A stretch of 64,000 nucleotides of DNA from RGIG4708 sp045538875. Its GTDB lineage: Bacteria; Bacillota; Clostridia; UMGS1810. The stretch lies in contig JAZQEG010000003.1 in assembly GCA_045538875.1 (NCBI GenBank), positions 4,432 to 68,431 on the forward strand, written 5' to 3'. The notes beneath the pieces are model-generated. The model saw nothing but the letters and a program-made list of their open reading frames with translations, was not told where the DNA came from and did no database searches. Below, piece by piece: positions 44,545-53,477 of this stretch; the stretch's first letter is position 1, and each line of letters opens with the position of its first letter. The translations under genes were made by a program, and so were the position numbers.

Positions 44545-45429
44545 TCATACAATTTTATTATACAACAAATCTGTTTTAATTTCAACACATTCGCCAAAGG
44601 TTTGATGAATTTTTAATCCGTCAAGTATTTGCGACTGAGTTAAAAAGCCCAAGTACCTTTGCCCGTCATAAACTGCAACAATAAGTGTATAGCAAAAACT
44701 TATGTGTTTTATAGCGGTGCTTAAGTGGTCGGATTTATGCATTGTTATAAGCTTTAATTTTTTGCCTGATTTTACGCACCCTGTAAGAATTTTACCTGTG
44801 ATATATATAACAGTGTTTTTTGTTTTAATAATACTAGTAATAATAATCATTGCAACAATAATAAGCGTTATGTTGCCGCTGCTGTAAGCGCACAAAATGC
44901 ATCCACCCAGCAAAAATACAGTTTCAAAAAAATACGAAATGTAAGTAATAATTTTGTACGAATACACAATTCCCTGTCTGCAGCTTATAAATGACCTTAG
45001 TATTTCGCCGCCGTCAAGGGGGGTGCAGGGCAGCATATTAAACAATAACAAAGTAAGGTTTGTATTTGTAAAAAATATAACAAACGCATTGTCAAAAAGC
45101 ATACTTGTAAATTTGCCTGCCGCAAACAGTATAAAAGAGCAAAAAGGCCCTGCCAAAGATATAAGCATTTGCTTTTTGGGGCATATGGGCGTTTGAGTTT
45201 TAAGCTCTGCTCCGTAAGGGAAAATGGAAATCCCGTGTGTTTTTACTTTTAATTTGCAGCACATTGCCAGGTGAGCACACTCGTGTGCCAGTACCGATGC
45301 ATATACAATAAGCACATAAGGTGTAAGCCCCGACACAACCGAAACAAAAATGAGCAGATGACAAAATCTGCTCACTTTAATATACTGGTGTTTTAGCTTT
45401 TTGGAAGGTACTCTTCGGGGTCTACGCAT
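44545..45429 (-). CDS. SpoIVFB-like M50 intramembrane metalloprotease
   Basis: A site-2-type protease of up to 294 aa. The zinc motif HECAH is at about 49-53 and the second motif, PCTPLDGGEIL, supplies the third ligand. Several membrane helices surround these. The C-terminus (from about 230: HLSTAIKHISFCYTLIVAVYDGQRYLG) looks like a CBS domain, as in SpoIVFB. In spore formers SpoIVFB cleaves pro-sigma-K. The longest frame overlaps the M23 gene by 37 bases; a GTG at 45375 is a shorter alternative, neither with a good ribosome site. Confidence 0.88.
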   Translation of the reverse strand: MRRPRRVPSKKLKHQYIKVSRFCHLLIFVSVVSGLTPYVLIVYASVLAHECAHLAMCCKLKVKTHGISIFPYGAELKTQTPICPKKQMLISLAGPFCSFILFAAGKFTSMLFDNAFVIFFTNTNLTLLLFNMLPCTPLDGGEILRSFISCRQGIVYSYKIITYISYFFETVFLLGGCILCAYSSGNITLIIVAMIIITSIIKTKNTVIYITGKILTGCVKSGKKLKLITMHKSDHLSTAIKHISFCYTLIVAVYDGQRYLGFLTQSQILDGLKIHQTFGECVEIKTDLLYNKIV

Positions 45430-46196
45430 TTTCCGTCAATCCTCACTTCAAGATGCACATGCGGGCCTGTGGCGGCACCGGTTGCGCCCACAGAGCCTAT
45501 GCGTGTATTAGAGTCTACCACTTCGTCTTTTTTTACCATTATTTCGCTCATATGTCCGTACACCGTTTCCATACTCTGGCTGTGGCGCACTTTTACATAG
45601 TTGCCAAGGTTTGAGTCAAATCCTGTGTCGGTAACGGTGCCTGGGAGTGATGCTATTATGCAATCACCATAATTTGCAGCAATGTCAACACCATAATGGG
45701 TGGAGCTATCTCCGCTAAGAGGGTGCTCCCTGCTGCCAAATTTTGATGTAATATTGCCAACTGCAGGCATACGAAATTGGGGCTGTTGCTCCTGCTCTTC
45801 CTCCTCATTGGGCTTATGCTCGGCAATTTGTTTTTGCGGATATATTGCAGGCTCACTCAGCTTTGTGGCCGAAACGGGTATGCCCATTTTAGTTTTGTCT
45901 AGCCCTCCGTCAAAAAATGCAGTCATAACATCAAAGTATTTCCCCCCTGCACTTATAATGTTAAAATACACATTTTTTGATTTACCAAACATATTTTTTA
46001 AATCACTTTTGTTCCATGTTATATTAACTGTTTTATGTAAAAATTCCTTGTGATTGGGAAAATAATTAACATTTGAAATAATTACACAATAAATGAGCAG
46101 CACTATCGACACAATGCCCTGAATAGCCACCTTTTTTTCAAAGCTTATTTTTTTGCGTTTTTTTGTCATTTGTAAGGGCTGGTATTTTTTTCTCAA
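45393..46196 (-). CDS. M23 (LytM) peptidase, SpoIVFA/SpoIIQ-like, one membrane helix
   Basis: About 267 aa from a TTG at 46196, chosen because GAGGTGAG lies five bases upstream; an ATG at 46169 has no site. A basic N-terminus and one membrane helix (about 30-50) precede a linker rich in Glu and Gln and a C-terminal LytM domain. The zinc ligands are intact (SSTHYGVD and GPHVHLEV), so it may be an active endopeptidase, unlike degenerate SpoIVFA. Its neighbour is the M50 protease, the usual SpoIVFA-SpoIVFB order. The start region overlaps a terminator hairpin (see 46186-46233). Confidence 0.87.
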   Translation of the reverse strand: MRKKYQPLQMTKKRKKISFEKKVAIQGIVSIVLLIYCVIISNVNYFPNHKEFLHKTVNITWNKSDLKNMFGKSKNVYFNIISAGGKYFDVMTAFFDGGLDKTKMGIPVSATKLSEPAIYPQKQIAEHKPNEEEEQEQQPQFRMPAVGNITSKFGSREHPLSGDSSTHYGVDIAANYGDCIIASLPGTVTDTGFDSNLGNYVKVRHSQSMETVYGHMSEIMVKKDEVVDSNTRIGSVGATGAATGPHVHLEVRIDGKCVDPEEYLPKS

Positions 46197-46233
46197 AAAA
46201 CTCACCTCACACAATATAATTGTATGAGGTGAG
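46186..46233 (-). terminator. Terminator of the phage-like cluster that covers the M23 ribosome site
   Basis: On the minus strand, 46233-46201 is a 15-bp stem with one G-U pair and a 3-base loop (CTCACCTCA ... TGAGGTGAG), directly followed by six T. The 3' arm is the GAGGTGAG ribosome site of the M23 gene, and the TTG start lies at the end of the T-run. Confidence 0.85.
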
Positions 46234-46247
46234 ACACAAAATTATGA

Positions 46248-47177
46248 TTATATACCCAGCTTGTTCAAAAGCTCATCCAGGTCTATATTGCCGTATGATT
46301 CTTTGTATATGGTTTCTGCAAGCTTTGCAAGAGCGTCGTACTTGTCGGCGTTTGCCTGATAATTCCATTTTGCATTGTTGGAGTTAAGCTTTGCAAAGTT
46401 GTACGAAAGATTGTTTTGGTCTTTTTGCTTTTTGTAATTTAATTCCTCCCGCCATCTGATGTCATCTTCTCTGTCACGCTCGGCCTCATAATTTAACTTG
46501 GCAATTTCTGAAATTTTGTTTAAGGCAGTTGTAAGCTCGTTGCTGAATCTGTCGTACTCAAAGTCGCGCTCATCTTTGTACTGGTCAACACTGTCAAGAT
46601 ATCTTGTATAATCATTTTTGTCTGCTTTTTCAAGCATATCGAGTATGTCATACTCTCTGTTTATGCCGTCAACATATCTTTTGTAGGCGGCATTATACAG
46701 CTCTGTTGCTTTGTCTGCAAGGGCAGAGTTGTAAAAATTTTGAGCCTGAGTGGCGCTTGCAGCAGCATTTGTATTTACAATTCCGCCTGTTTTTATAGAG
46801 CTTTGGGCTATGGCACGGTCATAAGCATCGTTGCCCATTTGTGTGTAAACCTTTTTGTAAAGCTGATACATCGGGTCGCTGTTGGGATTGTAGCTAAAGT
46901 CTTTAATGTCAATAATCCTTTTTTGAGCATTTCTTATCATTTTGTCATATTGTGAGCTAAATTGAGGTTTTTGCAAAACGGGGTAGTAGCCGCTGCCGTC
47001 ATTACCGCCGGTATATCCGCCGTATATGCGGCGTATGCTGTTTGCATAGGCATTTGCCTCAGCCATACCAGTCTCATCGCCGTTTGCCTGAGCTTTTGCA
47101 TAGTTTTGTTTTGCACTTTTTATACCCTCTTTTGCAGCAGTTGTCAATTTTTCATCATATTGTGATAATTTGGTCAT
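46248..47177 (-). CDS. Phage-type coiled-coil structural protein, possible injection protein
   Basis: A 309-aa, almost entirely helical protein rich in Lys, Asp, Asn, Tyr and Ala, with no membrane segment and no catalytic motif. It resembles the Tyr- and Asn-rich proteins that follow the gp10-like stabilisation gene in podovirus-like elements of Clostridia and are assumed to be ejection or internal proteins. It lies directly behind that gene (one base after its stop) with a GGAGGAAACTAA site, and is the last gene of the module. The role rests on position and composition. Confidence 0.7.
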   Translation of the reverse strand: MTKLSQYDEKLTTAAKEGIKSAKQNYAKAQANGDETGMAEANAYANSIRRIYGGYTGGNDGSGYYPVLQKPQFSSQYDKMIRNAQKRIIDIKDFSYNPNSDPMYQLYKKVYTQMGNDAYDRAIAQSSIKTGGIVNTNAAASATQAQNFYNSALADKATELYNAAYKRYVDGINREYDILDMLEKADKNDYTRYLDSVDQYKDERDFEYDRFSNELTTALNKISEIAKLNYEAERDREDDIRWREELNYKKQKDQNNLSYNFAKLNSNNAKWNYQANADKYDALAKLAETIYKESYGNIDLDELLNKLGI

Positions 47178-48929
47178 TTAGTTTCCTCCTTCTTTTAATA
47201 AAAAATATTCTCTTGTTAAATTTTTTAATGTAAAGTTGCCTTTGCCTTCAAATTTTACACAAATTTTTTTACACTTTATTCTTGGCAGCACAATAATGGT
47301 GTATCCGTTGTCGCTGTGCTCATAATCACCGTTTATATAAGCAAGCGGTATGTTGTTGTCGCAGGTTGTTTTAACGGTAAAATATCCGTTTTTGCCAAGC
47401 GTGTATTTTAAAAGCAGCCTTGTATAGCATTTGCTGTTAAAGGCACCCTCGTCAAACTCCATTTCAAAGCTCCACTCTGTATCATCTGCACTTTTTGAAT
47501 TTAGCAGTGATATTTTGTTTTTGCCGCAGGCATACACTGATGCGCCGTTGTTTATAAGCAAAAATTCGTCGTCTGCAGCTATTTGGTGCCAAACCCTTTC
47601 GGCAACATAATATACAAGTATTATGCGTTTGCCCTTTTGCTCTGCAACAACATAATAGTTGCTGCCGTCTGTTGCGGCGGCAATAGCTGTTATGTCACCT
47701 TGCAGCTTTTGAGAAATGCACACAGGCACACCGCCGCTGTATGCATAAAAACCGTCAACGCCCTTGTAGTACAAAATTCCGTTAATGCACACAAGGGTTT
47801 TGTGAGCGTTTTTTTGTACACCGCTTAAGGATTGGGTGTAAAGAGTGTAATCCTCAGGCTGACTGCCGTAAATTTTGTGTACGCAGTTTTCTTTAAATGC
47901 AAAAATGTTTCCGTTGTACACGCATATTGCGGTAAACTCACCGCCTGTATCCACCTCCAGAGAGTAGCATGACGATGGCAGCGTTCCATATGTATCTGAC
48001 GAAAAGTCGTACCAAACGGACGCATCTCCAAGCAGTGAGCATCTTATGGAATTGCCCTCAACACCCCATACCCTGTTGCCGTGGGTACACATATGCTTAA
48101 GGTCGGGTATTCTTTTTTCAATTGTAATACGTGTTGCATAAATTGTGTCATAGCCGTTTGTGTCAATTGCATTGTCATTAAACACAAGCATATAGTTAAC
48201 CTCTTCGGAGCCGTAGAGGTTTTTGTTGGTAACAGTGCTTATTCTTGTTATTTCAAACGTAAAGCCCTCTTTCCATTTTTCCTTGTACTTGTTATATTCG
48301 GTATAATCCGACACATCGTCAACATATATATCTGCACTTATGTGTACAAATTCCCCAACCTTTACATCCTTTGGGCGCATACACAGCCATGAAAACGCAC
48401 TGTATGATATAGATGTTGATTGAACATTGTTTGAGCTTATTACGGCTACACCGTCGGGTATCGAATAAGCACCACCAATTTTTTCTTTTGCTTGCTTTAT
48501 GGCAGAGCTTAAATTAAAATGCTGACTGACCGCTAAGTTTTTTGCTGTGTTTGTTGATGGTGTGTAAAGCACCTTGTCGGGCATAATAAGTACCTGGTCC
48601 GACATACTTGCAAAATATCTTTCGCTTGTTGCGTCACTGTCAGATATCTGCGCCTTGTTGTCACCGTAATTAATTGTGCATTTGCTGGCACCAACAGGTG
48701 ATGAAGTGTAAAACAGATTGTTGTAAAAAGATGCACCGTTTATGCATTGGTCTGTTGTTATTAAAGAGTTTGCACCCTTTGCACTTGACAGGCAGGGGTA
48801 ATCCTTTGCGCTCATATTAAATGATGACACAAGCTCGTTGTCCTGCTTTGACTTAGAATAATTAATTCCTGCAAAGCTTGTAATTTGGGTAGCCTTTTTT
48901 GTTATTTTTTCGGACATATATGGCAGCAT
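47178..48929 (-). CDS. Phage tail-hub stabilisation-like protein (P22 gp10-like)
   Basis: A 583-aa protein rich in beta-strand repeats. The segment THGNRVWGVEGNSIRCSLLGD, followed by WYDFSSDTYG and a series of strands such as NGNIFAFKENCVHKIYG and NGILYYKGVDGFYAYSGG, looks like the beta-propeller of P22 gp10-like stabilisation proteins that cap the portal of short-tailed phages. The ATG follows AGGAGGTGAAATT. It is the central gene of the distal half of the module; the downstream coiled-coil gene and the upstream connector-like gene fit the same plan. Confidence 0.75.
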   Translation of the reverse strand: MLPYMSEKITKKATQITSFAGINYSKSKQDNELVSSFNMSAKDYPCLSSAKGANSLITTDQCINGASFYNNLFYTSSPVGASKCTINYGDNKAQISDSDATSERYFASMSDQVLIMPDKVLYTPSTNTAKNLAVSQHFNLSSAIKQAKEKIGGAYSIPDGVAVISSNNVQSTSISYSAFSWLCMRPKDVKVGEFVHISADIYVDDVSDYTEYNKYKEKWKEGFTFEITRISTVTNKNLYGSEEVNYMLVFNDNAIDTNGYDTIYATRITIEKRIPDLKHMCTHGNRVWGVEGNSIRCSLLGDASVWYDFSSDTYGTLPSSCYSLEVDTGGEFTAICVYNGNIFAFKENCVHKIYGSQPEDYTLYTQSLSGVQKNAHKTLVCINGILYYKGVDGFYAYSGGVPVCISQKLQGDITAIAAATDGSNYYVVAEQKGKRIILVYYVAERVWHQIAADDEFLLINNGASVYACGKNKISLLNSKSADDTEWSFEMEFDEGAFNSKCYTRLLLKYTLGKNGYFTVKTTCDNNIPLAYINGDYEHSDNGYTIIVLPRIKCKKICVKFEGKGNFTLKNLTREYFLLKEGGN

Positions 48930-48940
48930 AATTTCACCTC

Positions 48941-49303
48941 CTATTGCGTTATAACTGTGTTTTTTGGGGGTATGTTTTGCCTGCGGTATTTTTTTTGCCA
49001 GTCTGTCATTAGCGAATTAAACATTGCGCTGTGATTGTTGTACATGGCAACATCCGAGTTTGCCATATCCATCATTGACAAAAGGTAATACACATAGATA
49101 TCGCTTCCCTCGCTCCCCAAAACAAGCTCGGCGTTTGTGTCATTTTCAAAGCTGTCATCGTAGTGCGTTTCGCCGTACATAGACATAAAATATCTTATTT
49201 TTGCCTCCAGTGTGTATACCCAATTTCGTTTTTGTGTCTGCAAAAATCCATTTGGCGAAATAGCATCTGCAGCTGTTACTGCATCAAGAAATGTAAATTT
49301 CAA
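48941..49303 (-). CDS. Phage head-tail connector-like protein
   Basis: A 120-aa protein starting at TTG 49303, which overlaps the stop of the preceding 54-aa gene (TTGA) and follows AAAGGAGGAAGCG. The sequence is helical with an acidic middle and a basic end (WQKKYRRQNIPP). Proteins of this size between the capsid and gp10-like genes are usually head-completion or connector proteins (gp4/gp6 type). The assignment is by position, length and general helix pattern. Confidence 0.65.
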   Translation of the reverse strand: MKFTFLDAVTAADAISPNGFLQTQKRNWVYTLEAKIRYFMSMYGETHYDDSFENDTNAELVLGSEGSDIYVYYLLSMMDMANSDVAMYNNHSAMFNSLMTDWQKKYRRQNIPPKNTVITQ

Positions 49304-49464
49304 CTTTCGCTTCCTCCTTTCTGTAATTGTTTAATAATTTCAAGTTGTTTTTCAATGTGTTTGAGCCTTGCCTCTGTTTCATACCTTATCTGTTCAACAT
49401 ACAAATACACCTTGTAGCTGTCCGACTCAGCAGATTTAAGGTCAGGTGCAAACTGGTTTTGCAT
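49300..49464 (-). CDS. 54-aa helical protein of the phage-like module
   Basis: A short gene on the minus strand: ATG at 49462-49464 behind GGAGGGAGGAATT, stop TGA at 49300-49302. The product is helical and charged, starts MQNQFAPDLKS and contains YVEQIRYETEARLKHIEKQL, a likely two-heptad coiled coil. Its excellent ribosome site and the coupled overlap with the next gene show that it is expressed. It is the first gene of the distal half; the other half begins 3.6 kb upstream on the same strand. Confidence 0.8.
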   Translation of the reverse strand: MQNQFAPDLKSAESDSYKVYLYVEQIRYETEARLKHIEKQLEIIKQLQKGGSES

Positions 49465-49566
49465 AATTCCTCCCTCCTTTGTGCCGAAGTGTAATTTTCG
49501 GCTGATATATCAAAGACACATTTTTATTATAAATGGTAATTAATTGACATTTCGCCTACTAACCTA

Positions 49567-49595
49567 TTGATTTTTAAATAAAATTGATGTAAAAT
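49567..49595 (+). promoter_or_regulatory. Promoter of the yaiI-uxuA operon
   Basis: TTGATT (49567-49572), 17-base spacer, TAAAAT (49590-49595), just behind the divergent phage-like genes. Confidence 0.6.
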
Positions 49596-49612
49596 TGTTT
49601 TGTAGGTGATAT

Positions 49613-50059
49613 ATGTTGATGATATATGTTGATGCAGATGCCTGCCCTGTTAAAAAAATTATTGAGGCAGTTGCAAAAAGGTATAAAATTCCCGTTACTA
49701 TGATTGTAGATGTAAATCATATACTTACCTCTGATTACAGCGAGATAATCACTGTTTCGCAAGGTGAAAACAGTGTAGACCTTGAACTTATAAACAGAGT
49801 GCAAAAGGGCGACATTGTTGTAAGTCAGGATTATGGCGTTGCGGCACTTAGCTTAGGCAAGGGTGCTTATGCAATAGGCAACAGCGGGCTTTTGTATACT
49901 AAAGATAATATTGACAGGCTCCTTTTTGAAAGGTTTGTGCACGGCAAGGCAAGGCGTGCAGGCAAGGCAGGCAGGGGCGCAAGTATTAAAAAACGCACAT
50001 CTGGCGATGATGACAATTTTTTGTATCAGTTTGACAAACTGTGTGCATCGGTTATATAA
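49613..50059 (+). CDS. yaiI: YaiI/YqxD family (DUF188) protein
   Basis: A 148-aa PIN-like protein of the DUF188 family. YVDADACPVKKII, VDVNHIL, VVSQDYGVAALSLGKGA and the C-terminal TSGDDDNF are the family blocks. It has a putative acidic active site, and no known function. The ATG at 49613 is followed six bases later by a second ATG. The region around the start contains a tandem copy of GATATATGTTGAT. It begins the plus-strand operon that splits the phage-like module. Confidence 0.93.
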   Translation: MLMIYVDADACPVKKIIEAVAKRYKIPVTMIVDVNHILTSDYSEIITVSQGENSVDLELINRVQKGDIVVSQDYGVAALSLGKGAYAIGNSGLLYTKDNIDRLLFERFVHGKARRAGKAGRGASIKKRTSGDDDNFLYQFDKLCASVI

Positions 50060-50078
50060 ATTTTTAGGAGGATGTAAA

Positions 50079-50996
50079 ATGAAAACAGCACTTGTTATTA
50101 TGGCAGCGGGCATTGGTTCAAGGTTTGGAGGAGGCATAAAGCAGCTTGCTCCCGTAGGCCCAAACGGCGAAATTATTATGGATTACTCTATCCATGACGC
50201 ACTCGAAGCAGGCTTTGATAAGGTGGTATTTATTATTCGCCCCGACATTGAAAAGGATTTTAAGCAAATTATCGGCAACAGAATTGAAAAAATCTGCGAG
50301 GTTGAATATGCATATCAGCAGCTTAGCGATATACCCGAGGGGTTTAAAGTGCCCGAAGGCAGAAACAAGCCATGGGGTACAGGTCAGGCAATTCTTTGCT
50401 GCAGGGATGTTGTGTCAGAGCCTTTTGTAATTATTAATGCAGATGACTACTATGGCAAAGAGGCGTTTGTTAAGGTTCACGATTACCTTGTAAATGCAAA
50501 AAATACAGATGTACTCAACTGGTGTATGGCAGGCTTTATTCTCAAAAACACCCTTTCCGAAAACGGCGGTGTATCACGAGGAGTTTGTGTGGCAGATGCA
50601 AATGGAAACCTTACAAACATTAACGAAACACACAACATTGTAATTAAAGACGGTGCCGCTATAGACAACGGCGACGGTACATATACCAAAATTGACGAAA
50701 ATAGCCATGTATCGATGAATATGTGGGGCGTAACTCCCGATATTTTTGATATTCTCGAAAAAGGCTTTAAAGAGTTTTTGGCAGGTTTAACAGAGGCAGA
50801 TGTCAAAAAAGAATATCTCCTGCCCGACATTTGCGACACGCTTATCAAAACAGGCAAAGCAAAAATCAAGCTGCTCGAAACTGCAGACAAATGGTTTGGC
50901 GTTACATATGCTGAAGATAAGCAGTATGTTATGGATTCGTTTAAAAAGCTTATTGCAGATGGCGTTTACAAGCAAAAATTGTTTTTAGATGTATAA
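50079..50996 (+). CDS. Sugar nucleotidyltransferase-like protein
   Basis: A 305-aa NTP-transferase (GT-A fold). The ATG at 50079 follows TAGGAGGATG. The N-terminal nucleotide loop is MAAGIGSRFGGGIKQLAPVGP and the metal-binding segment is INADDYYG. It ends with a short C-terminal helix rather than the left-handed beta helix of GlmU or GlgC. The sugar phosphate cannot be told from the sequence. Its place between yaiI and uxuA suggests a link to sugar-acid or envelope polysaccharide metabolism, which is inference. Confidence 0.88.
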   Translation: MKTALVIMAAGIGSRFGGGIKQLAPVGPNGEIIMDYSIHDALEAGFDKVVFIIRPDIEKDFKQIIGNRIEKICEVEYAYQQLSDIPEGFKVPEGRNKPWGTGQAILCCRDVVSEPFVIINADDYYGKEAFVKVHDYLVNAKNTDVLNWCMAGFILKNTLSENGGVSRGVCVADANGNLTNINETHNIVIKDGAAIDNGDGTYTKIDENSHVSMNMWGVTPDIFDILEKGFKEFLAGLTEADVKKEYLLPDICDTLIKTGKAKIKLLETADKWFGVTYAEDKQYVMDSFKKLIADGVYKQKLFLDV

Positions 50997-51038
50997 TACA
51001 AAAGCAATACAATAAATTGAAAGGTTAGGAAAACTCAT

Positions 51039-52076
51039 ATGAAAATGACATTTCGATGGTACGGCGAGGGTGATTCTATAACACTTGACCATATCAGGCA
51101 AATCCCATGTATGACAGGTGTGGTTACAGCTGTATACAGCGTACCTGTAGGCGAGGTTTGGCCACAGGAGGAAATTGACAAATTAAAGCAAAAAGTAAAC
51201 TCAAAAGGGCTTGAGATGGAAGTAATAGAGTCGGTGCCTGTGCATGAGGATATTAAGCTTGGTCAGGGTAATTACGAGCAGTATATAGAAAACTACAAGG
51301 AAAATATACGCAGGCTTGCAAAAGCAGGAGTAAAATGCATTTGCTACAACTTTATGCCGGTGTTTGACTGGACACGCTCACGCTTAGACCAACCGCTTGA
51401 TGATGGCTCAAATGCACTTGTTTATTACAAGCAGGATGTAGACAAAATGGACCCCACAAAAATGACTCTTCCAGGTTGGGATGCATCATATACACCTGAC
51501 GAAATGGCAGGCCTTATTGAAAAATACAAGCTTATTGGTGAAGAGGGTCTTTGGGCAAATCTTGAACACTTTATTAAAGAGATAATCCCTGTAGCTATAG
51601 AGTGCGATGTTAACATGGCAATACATCCGGATGATCCGCCATGGCCAATTTTTGGCATACCAAGAATTATTACAAATGAAAAAAACATTGACAGATTTTT
51701 ATCCCTTTATGATGATGTACATCACGGACTTACTCTTTGCAGCGGCTCGCTTGGTTGTGCAAGCTTTAACGACTATACCCAAATGGTAAAAAAATATGGT
51801 GCAATGGGAAGAATTCACTTTGCACATGTACGAAACATCAAAATACTGCCCGACGGCTCTTTTGAAGAAAGCGGTCATTTAAGCAAATGCGGCTCTCTTG
51901 ATGTTGTACAAATTCTTAAAGCATACCACGATTGCGGCTTTAAGGGGTATTTGCGCCCCGACCACGGCAGAATGATTTGGGGCGAAACGGGCAAGCCCGG
52001 CTACGGCCTTTATGACAGAGCTCTTGGAGCTATGTATATGGCAGGTATTTGGGAAACACTGGAAAAAAGCAAGTAA
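51039..52076 (+). CDS. uxuA: Mannonate dehydratase
   Basis: A 345-aa barrel enzyme that dehydrates D-mannonate to 2-keto-3-deoxygluconate in glucuronate breakdown. MTFRWYGEGDSITLDHIRQIPCM, the metal and substrate segments INMAIHPDDPPWPIFGIPRI (here VNMAIHPDDP), CSGSLG, HFAHVRN and RPDHGRMIWGE are all typical of UxuA. It is followed 23 bases later by the SDR that would make mannonate from fructuronate. Confidence 0.96.
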   Translation: MKMTFRWYGEGDSITLDHIRQIPCMTGVVTAVYSVPVGEVWPQEEIDKLKQKVNSKGLEMEVIESVPVHEDIKLGQGNYEQYIENYKENIRRLAKAGVKCICYNFMPVFDWTRSRLDQPLDDGSNALVYYKQDVDKMDPTKMTLPGWDASYTPDEMAGLIEKYKLIGEEGLWANLEHFIKEIIPVAIECDVNMAIHPDDPPWPIFGIPRIITNEKNIDRFLSLYDDVHHGLTLCSGSLGCASFNDYTQMVKKYGAMGRIHFAHVRNIKILPDGSFEESGHLSKCGSLDVVQILKAYHDCGFKGYLRPDHGRMIWGETGKPGYGLYDRALGAMYMAGIWETLEKSK

Positions 52077-52099
52077 TGTTTTTGAAAGGATAATAACTT

Positions 52100-52951
52100 A
52101 TGAATTTACCATTAAATATAGACTTAAGCGGCAAGGTTGCCGTAGTAACAGGAGGAGGCGGAGTGCTTTGCTCATCCTTTGCAAAAGCAATTGCGGCATC
52201 TAATGCAAAGGTTGCAGTGCTCGACCTTAACGAACAAGCTGCAAAAACAATTGCAGACCAAATCAACAATGACGGCGGTTGTGCCATAGGCATTTCTGCA
52301 AATGTTTTAGATAAAAATAGCCTTGAAAACGCAAAAAAAATAATCAACGATACCTTTGGTAAGGTAGATATTTTAATCAATGGTGCAGGCGGCAATAATC
52401 CAAAAGGCTCCACCACAAAAGATTATTTCAACCCTGCAGACCTTGACGACCCCGATGTAAAAACCTTTTTTGACCTTGACCCTGATGGTGTTGGCTTTGT
52501 GTTTAACCTTAACTTCTTAGGCACACTGCTTCCAACACAGGTTTTTGCAATGGACCTGAAAGACCAAAAGGATGCTGTAATTATAAATATATCTTCAATG
52601 AATGCATTTACACCTTTAACCCGAATACCCGCATACAGCGGTGCAAAGGCTGCAATTTCAAACTTTACACAGTGGCTGGCTGTACATTTTTCAAAGGTTG
52701 GTATCAGAGTAAATGCAATTGCACCAGGCTTTTTTGCAACAGAGCAAAACAGAGCACTGCTTTTTGATAAAAACGGCAATTACAGTGAACGGTCCAAAAA
52801 GATACTTTCGCAGACTCCAATGGACCGCTTTGGCGAGCCAGACGAGCTGCTCGGTACACTTTTGTGGCTGCTTGAGCCAAAAGCATCAGGCTTTGTAAAT
52901 GGTGTTGTAGTGCCAGTTGACGGAGGCTTTTCTGCATACAGCGGTGTTTGA
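52100..52951 (+). CDS. Fructuronate reductase-type SDR (D-mannonate oxidoreductase)
   Basis: A 283-aa SDR with cofactor loop TGGGGVLCSSFA, NGAGGNNP and catalytic YSGAKAA. The insertion between beta-4 and the active site (about residues 95-135: PKGSTTKDYF and DDPDVKTFF) and the position next to uxuA match the YjmF/UxuB-type SDRs that reduce D-fructuronate to D-mannonate in Firmicutes. The C-terminus is PVDGGFSAYSGV. It ends the operon at a strong terminator. Confidence 0.88.
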   Translation: MNLPLNIDLSGKVAVVTGGGGVLCSSFAKAIAASNAKVAVLDLNEQAAKTIADQINNDGGCAIGISANVLDKNSLENAKKIINDTFGKVDILINGAGGNNPKGSTTKDYFNPADLDDPDVKTFFDLDPDGVGFVFNLNFLGTLLPTQVFAMDLKDQKDAVIINISSMNAFTPLTRIPAYSGAKAAISNFTQWLAVHFSKVGIRVNAIAPGFFATEQNRALLFDKNGNYSERSKKILSQTPMDRFGEPDELLGTLLWLLEPKASGFVNGVVVPVDGGFSAYSGV

Positions 52952-52976
52952 TTTTGTAAAATCACAGTAAATTTAA

Positions 52977-53012
52977 CAACCCCACATTCTTAAGTTTAAG
53001 AGTGTGGGGTTG
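52977..53012 (+). terminator. uxu operon terminator
   Basis: CAACCCCACA ... TGTGGGGTTG with an inner TCTTAA / TTAAGA stem. The 53053-53106 inverted repeat (ATACCGC and TTAGCGTG with complements) lies just after, in front of the convergent lipoprotein gene. Confidence 0.75.
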
Positions 53013-53052
53013 CGTTTATAAAAAACTAATATTTATGATGTATAAATTAAAT

Positions 53053-53106
53053 ATACCGCTTAGCGTGGGAGATAAAGCAGATGTTAACACGCTAAATATG
53101 CGGTAT
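53053..53106. repeat. Inverted repeat between convergent genes
   Basis: ATACCGC plus TTAGCGTG on one side and CACGCTAA plus GCGGTAT on the other, separated by a 20-base loop; it may end transcription of the lipoprotein gene. Confidence 0.6.
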
Positions 53107-53113
53107 TGCCGCT

Positions 53114-53443
53114 TTATTGGTTTGCTTGTGCCTGCTCAAATATAGCCTCAAGCTTAAGCCTTGCCTCTTCCTTTTGTTGCTCCGAAGCGGTTTCGCTGTT
53201 AAATGTTTCAATCAATTTGTTAAGGTCGTTGCCTGTAACCTCCAAAACATCTGTTTCATTAACTTCGTCTTTATTGTCTTTGTCGTTTTGAGCATCGTTA
53301 TCTTGCTGTTCTTGTTTTTTTTGTTGCTGTTGCTGCTCCTGCTGCTGTGTCTGCATATCGCCGGTGTCAGTATTGTCATTTTTGCCACATCCTGCAACAA
53401 ATATAAGCGATACAGCAAGTATAGCAATAAGTAATTTTTTCAT
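53114..53443 (-). CDS. Small lipoprotein with Gln/Lys/Asp-rich body
   Basis: A 109-aa secreted lipoprotein. The ATG at 53443 gives a signal peptide (MKKLLIAILAVSLIFVAGC) with a lipobox ending in AGC, followed by a low-complexity region of Gln, Asp and Lys (about 35-60) and an acidic helical end. The start follows GAGAGGTGC. It has a perfect promoter just behind the terminase stop, so it is not necessarily part of the phage-like module. No known function. Confidence 0.83.
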   Translation of the reverse strand: MKKLLIAILAVSLIFVAGCGKNDNTDTGDMQTQQQEQQQQQKKQEQQDNDAQNDKDNKDEVNETDVLEVTGNDLNKLIETFNSETASEQQKEEARLKLEAIFEQAQANQ

Positions 53444-53477
53444 CAAAATGCACCTCTCATTAGTAAAATACGTACTA

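Noticed and set aside
53114..53443. The lipoprotein as a phage superinfection or lysis gene
   Set aside because: It has its own perfect promoter and typical lipoprotein signal; only its position next to terL suggests a link.
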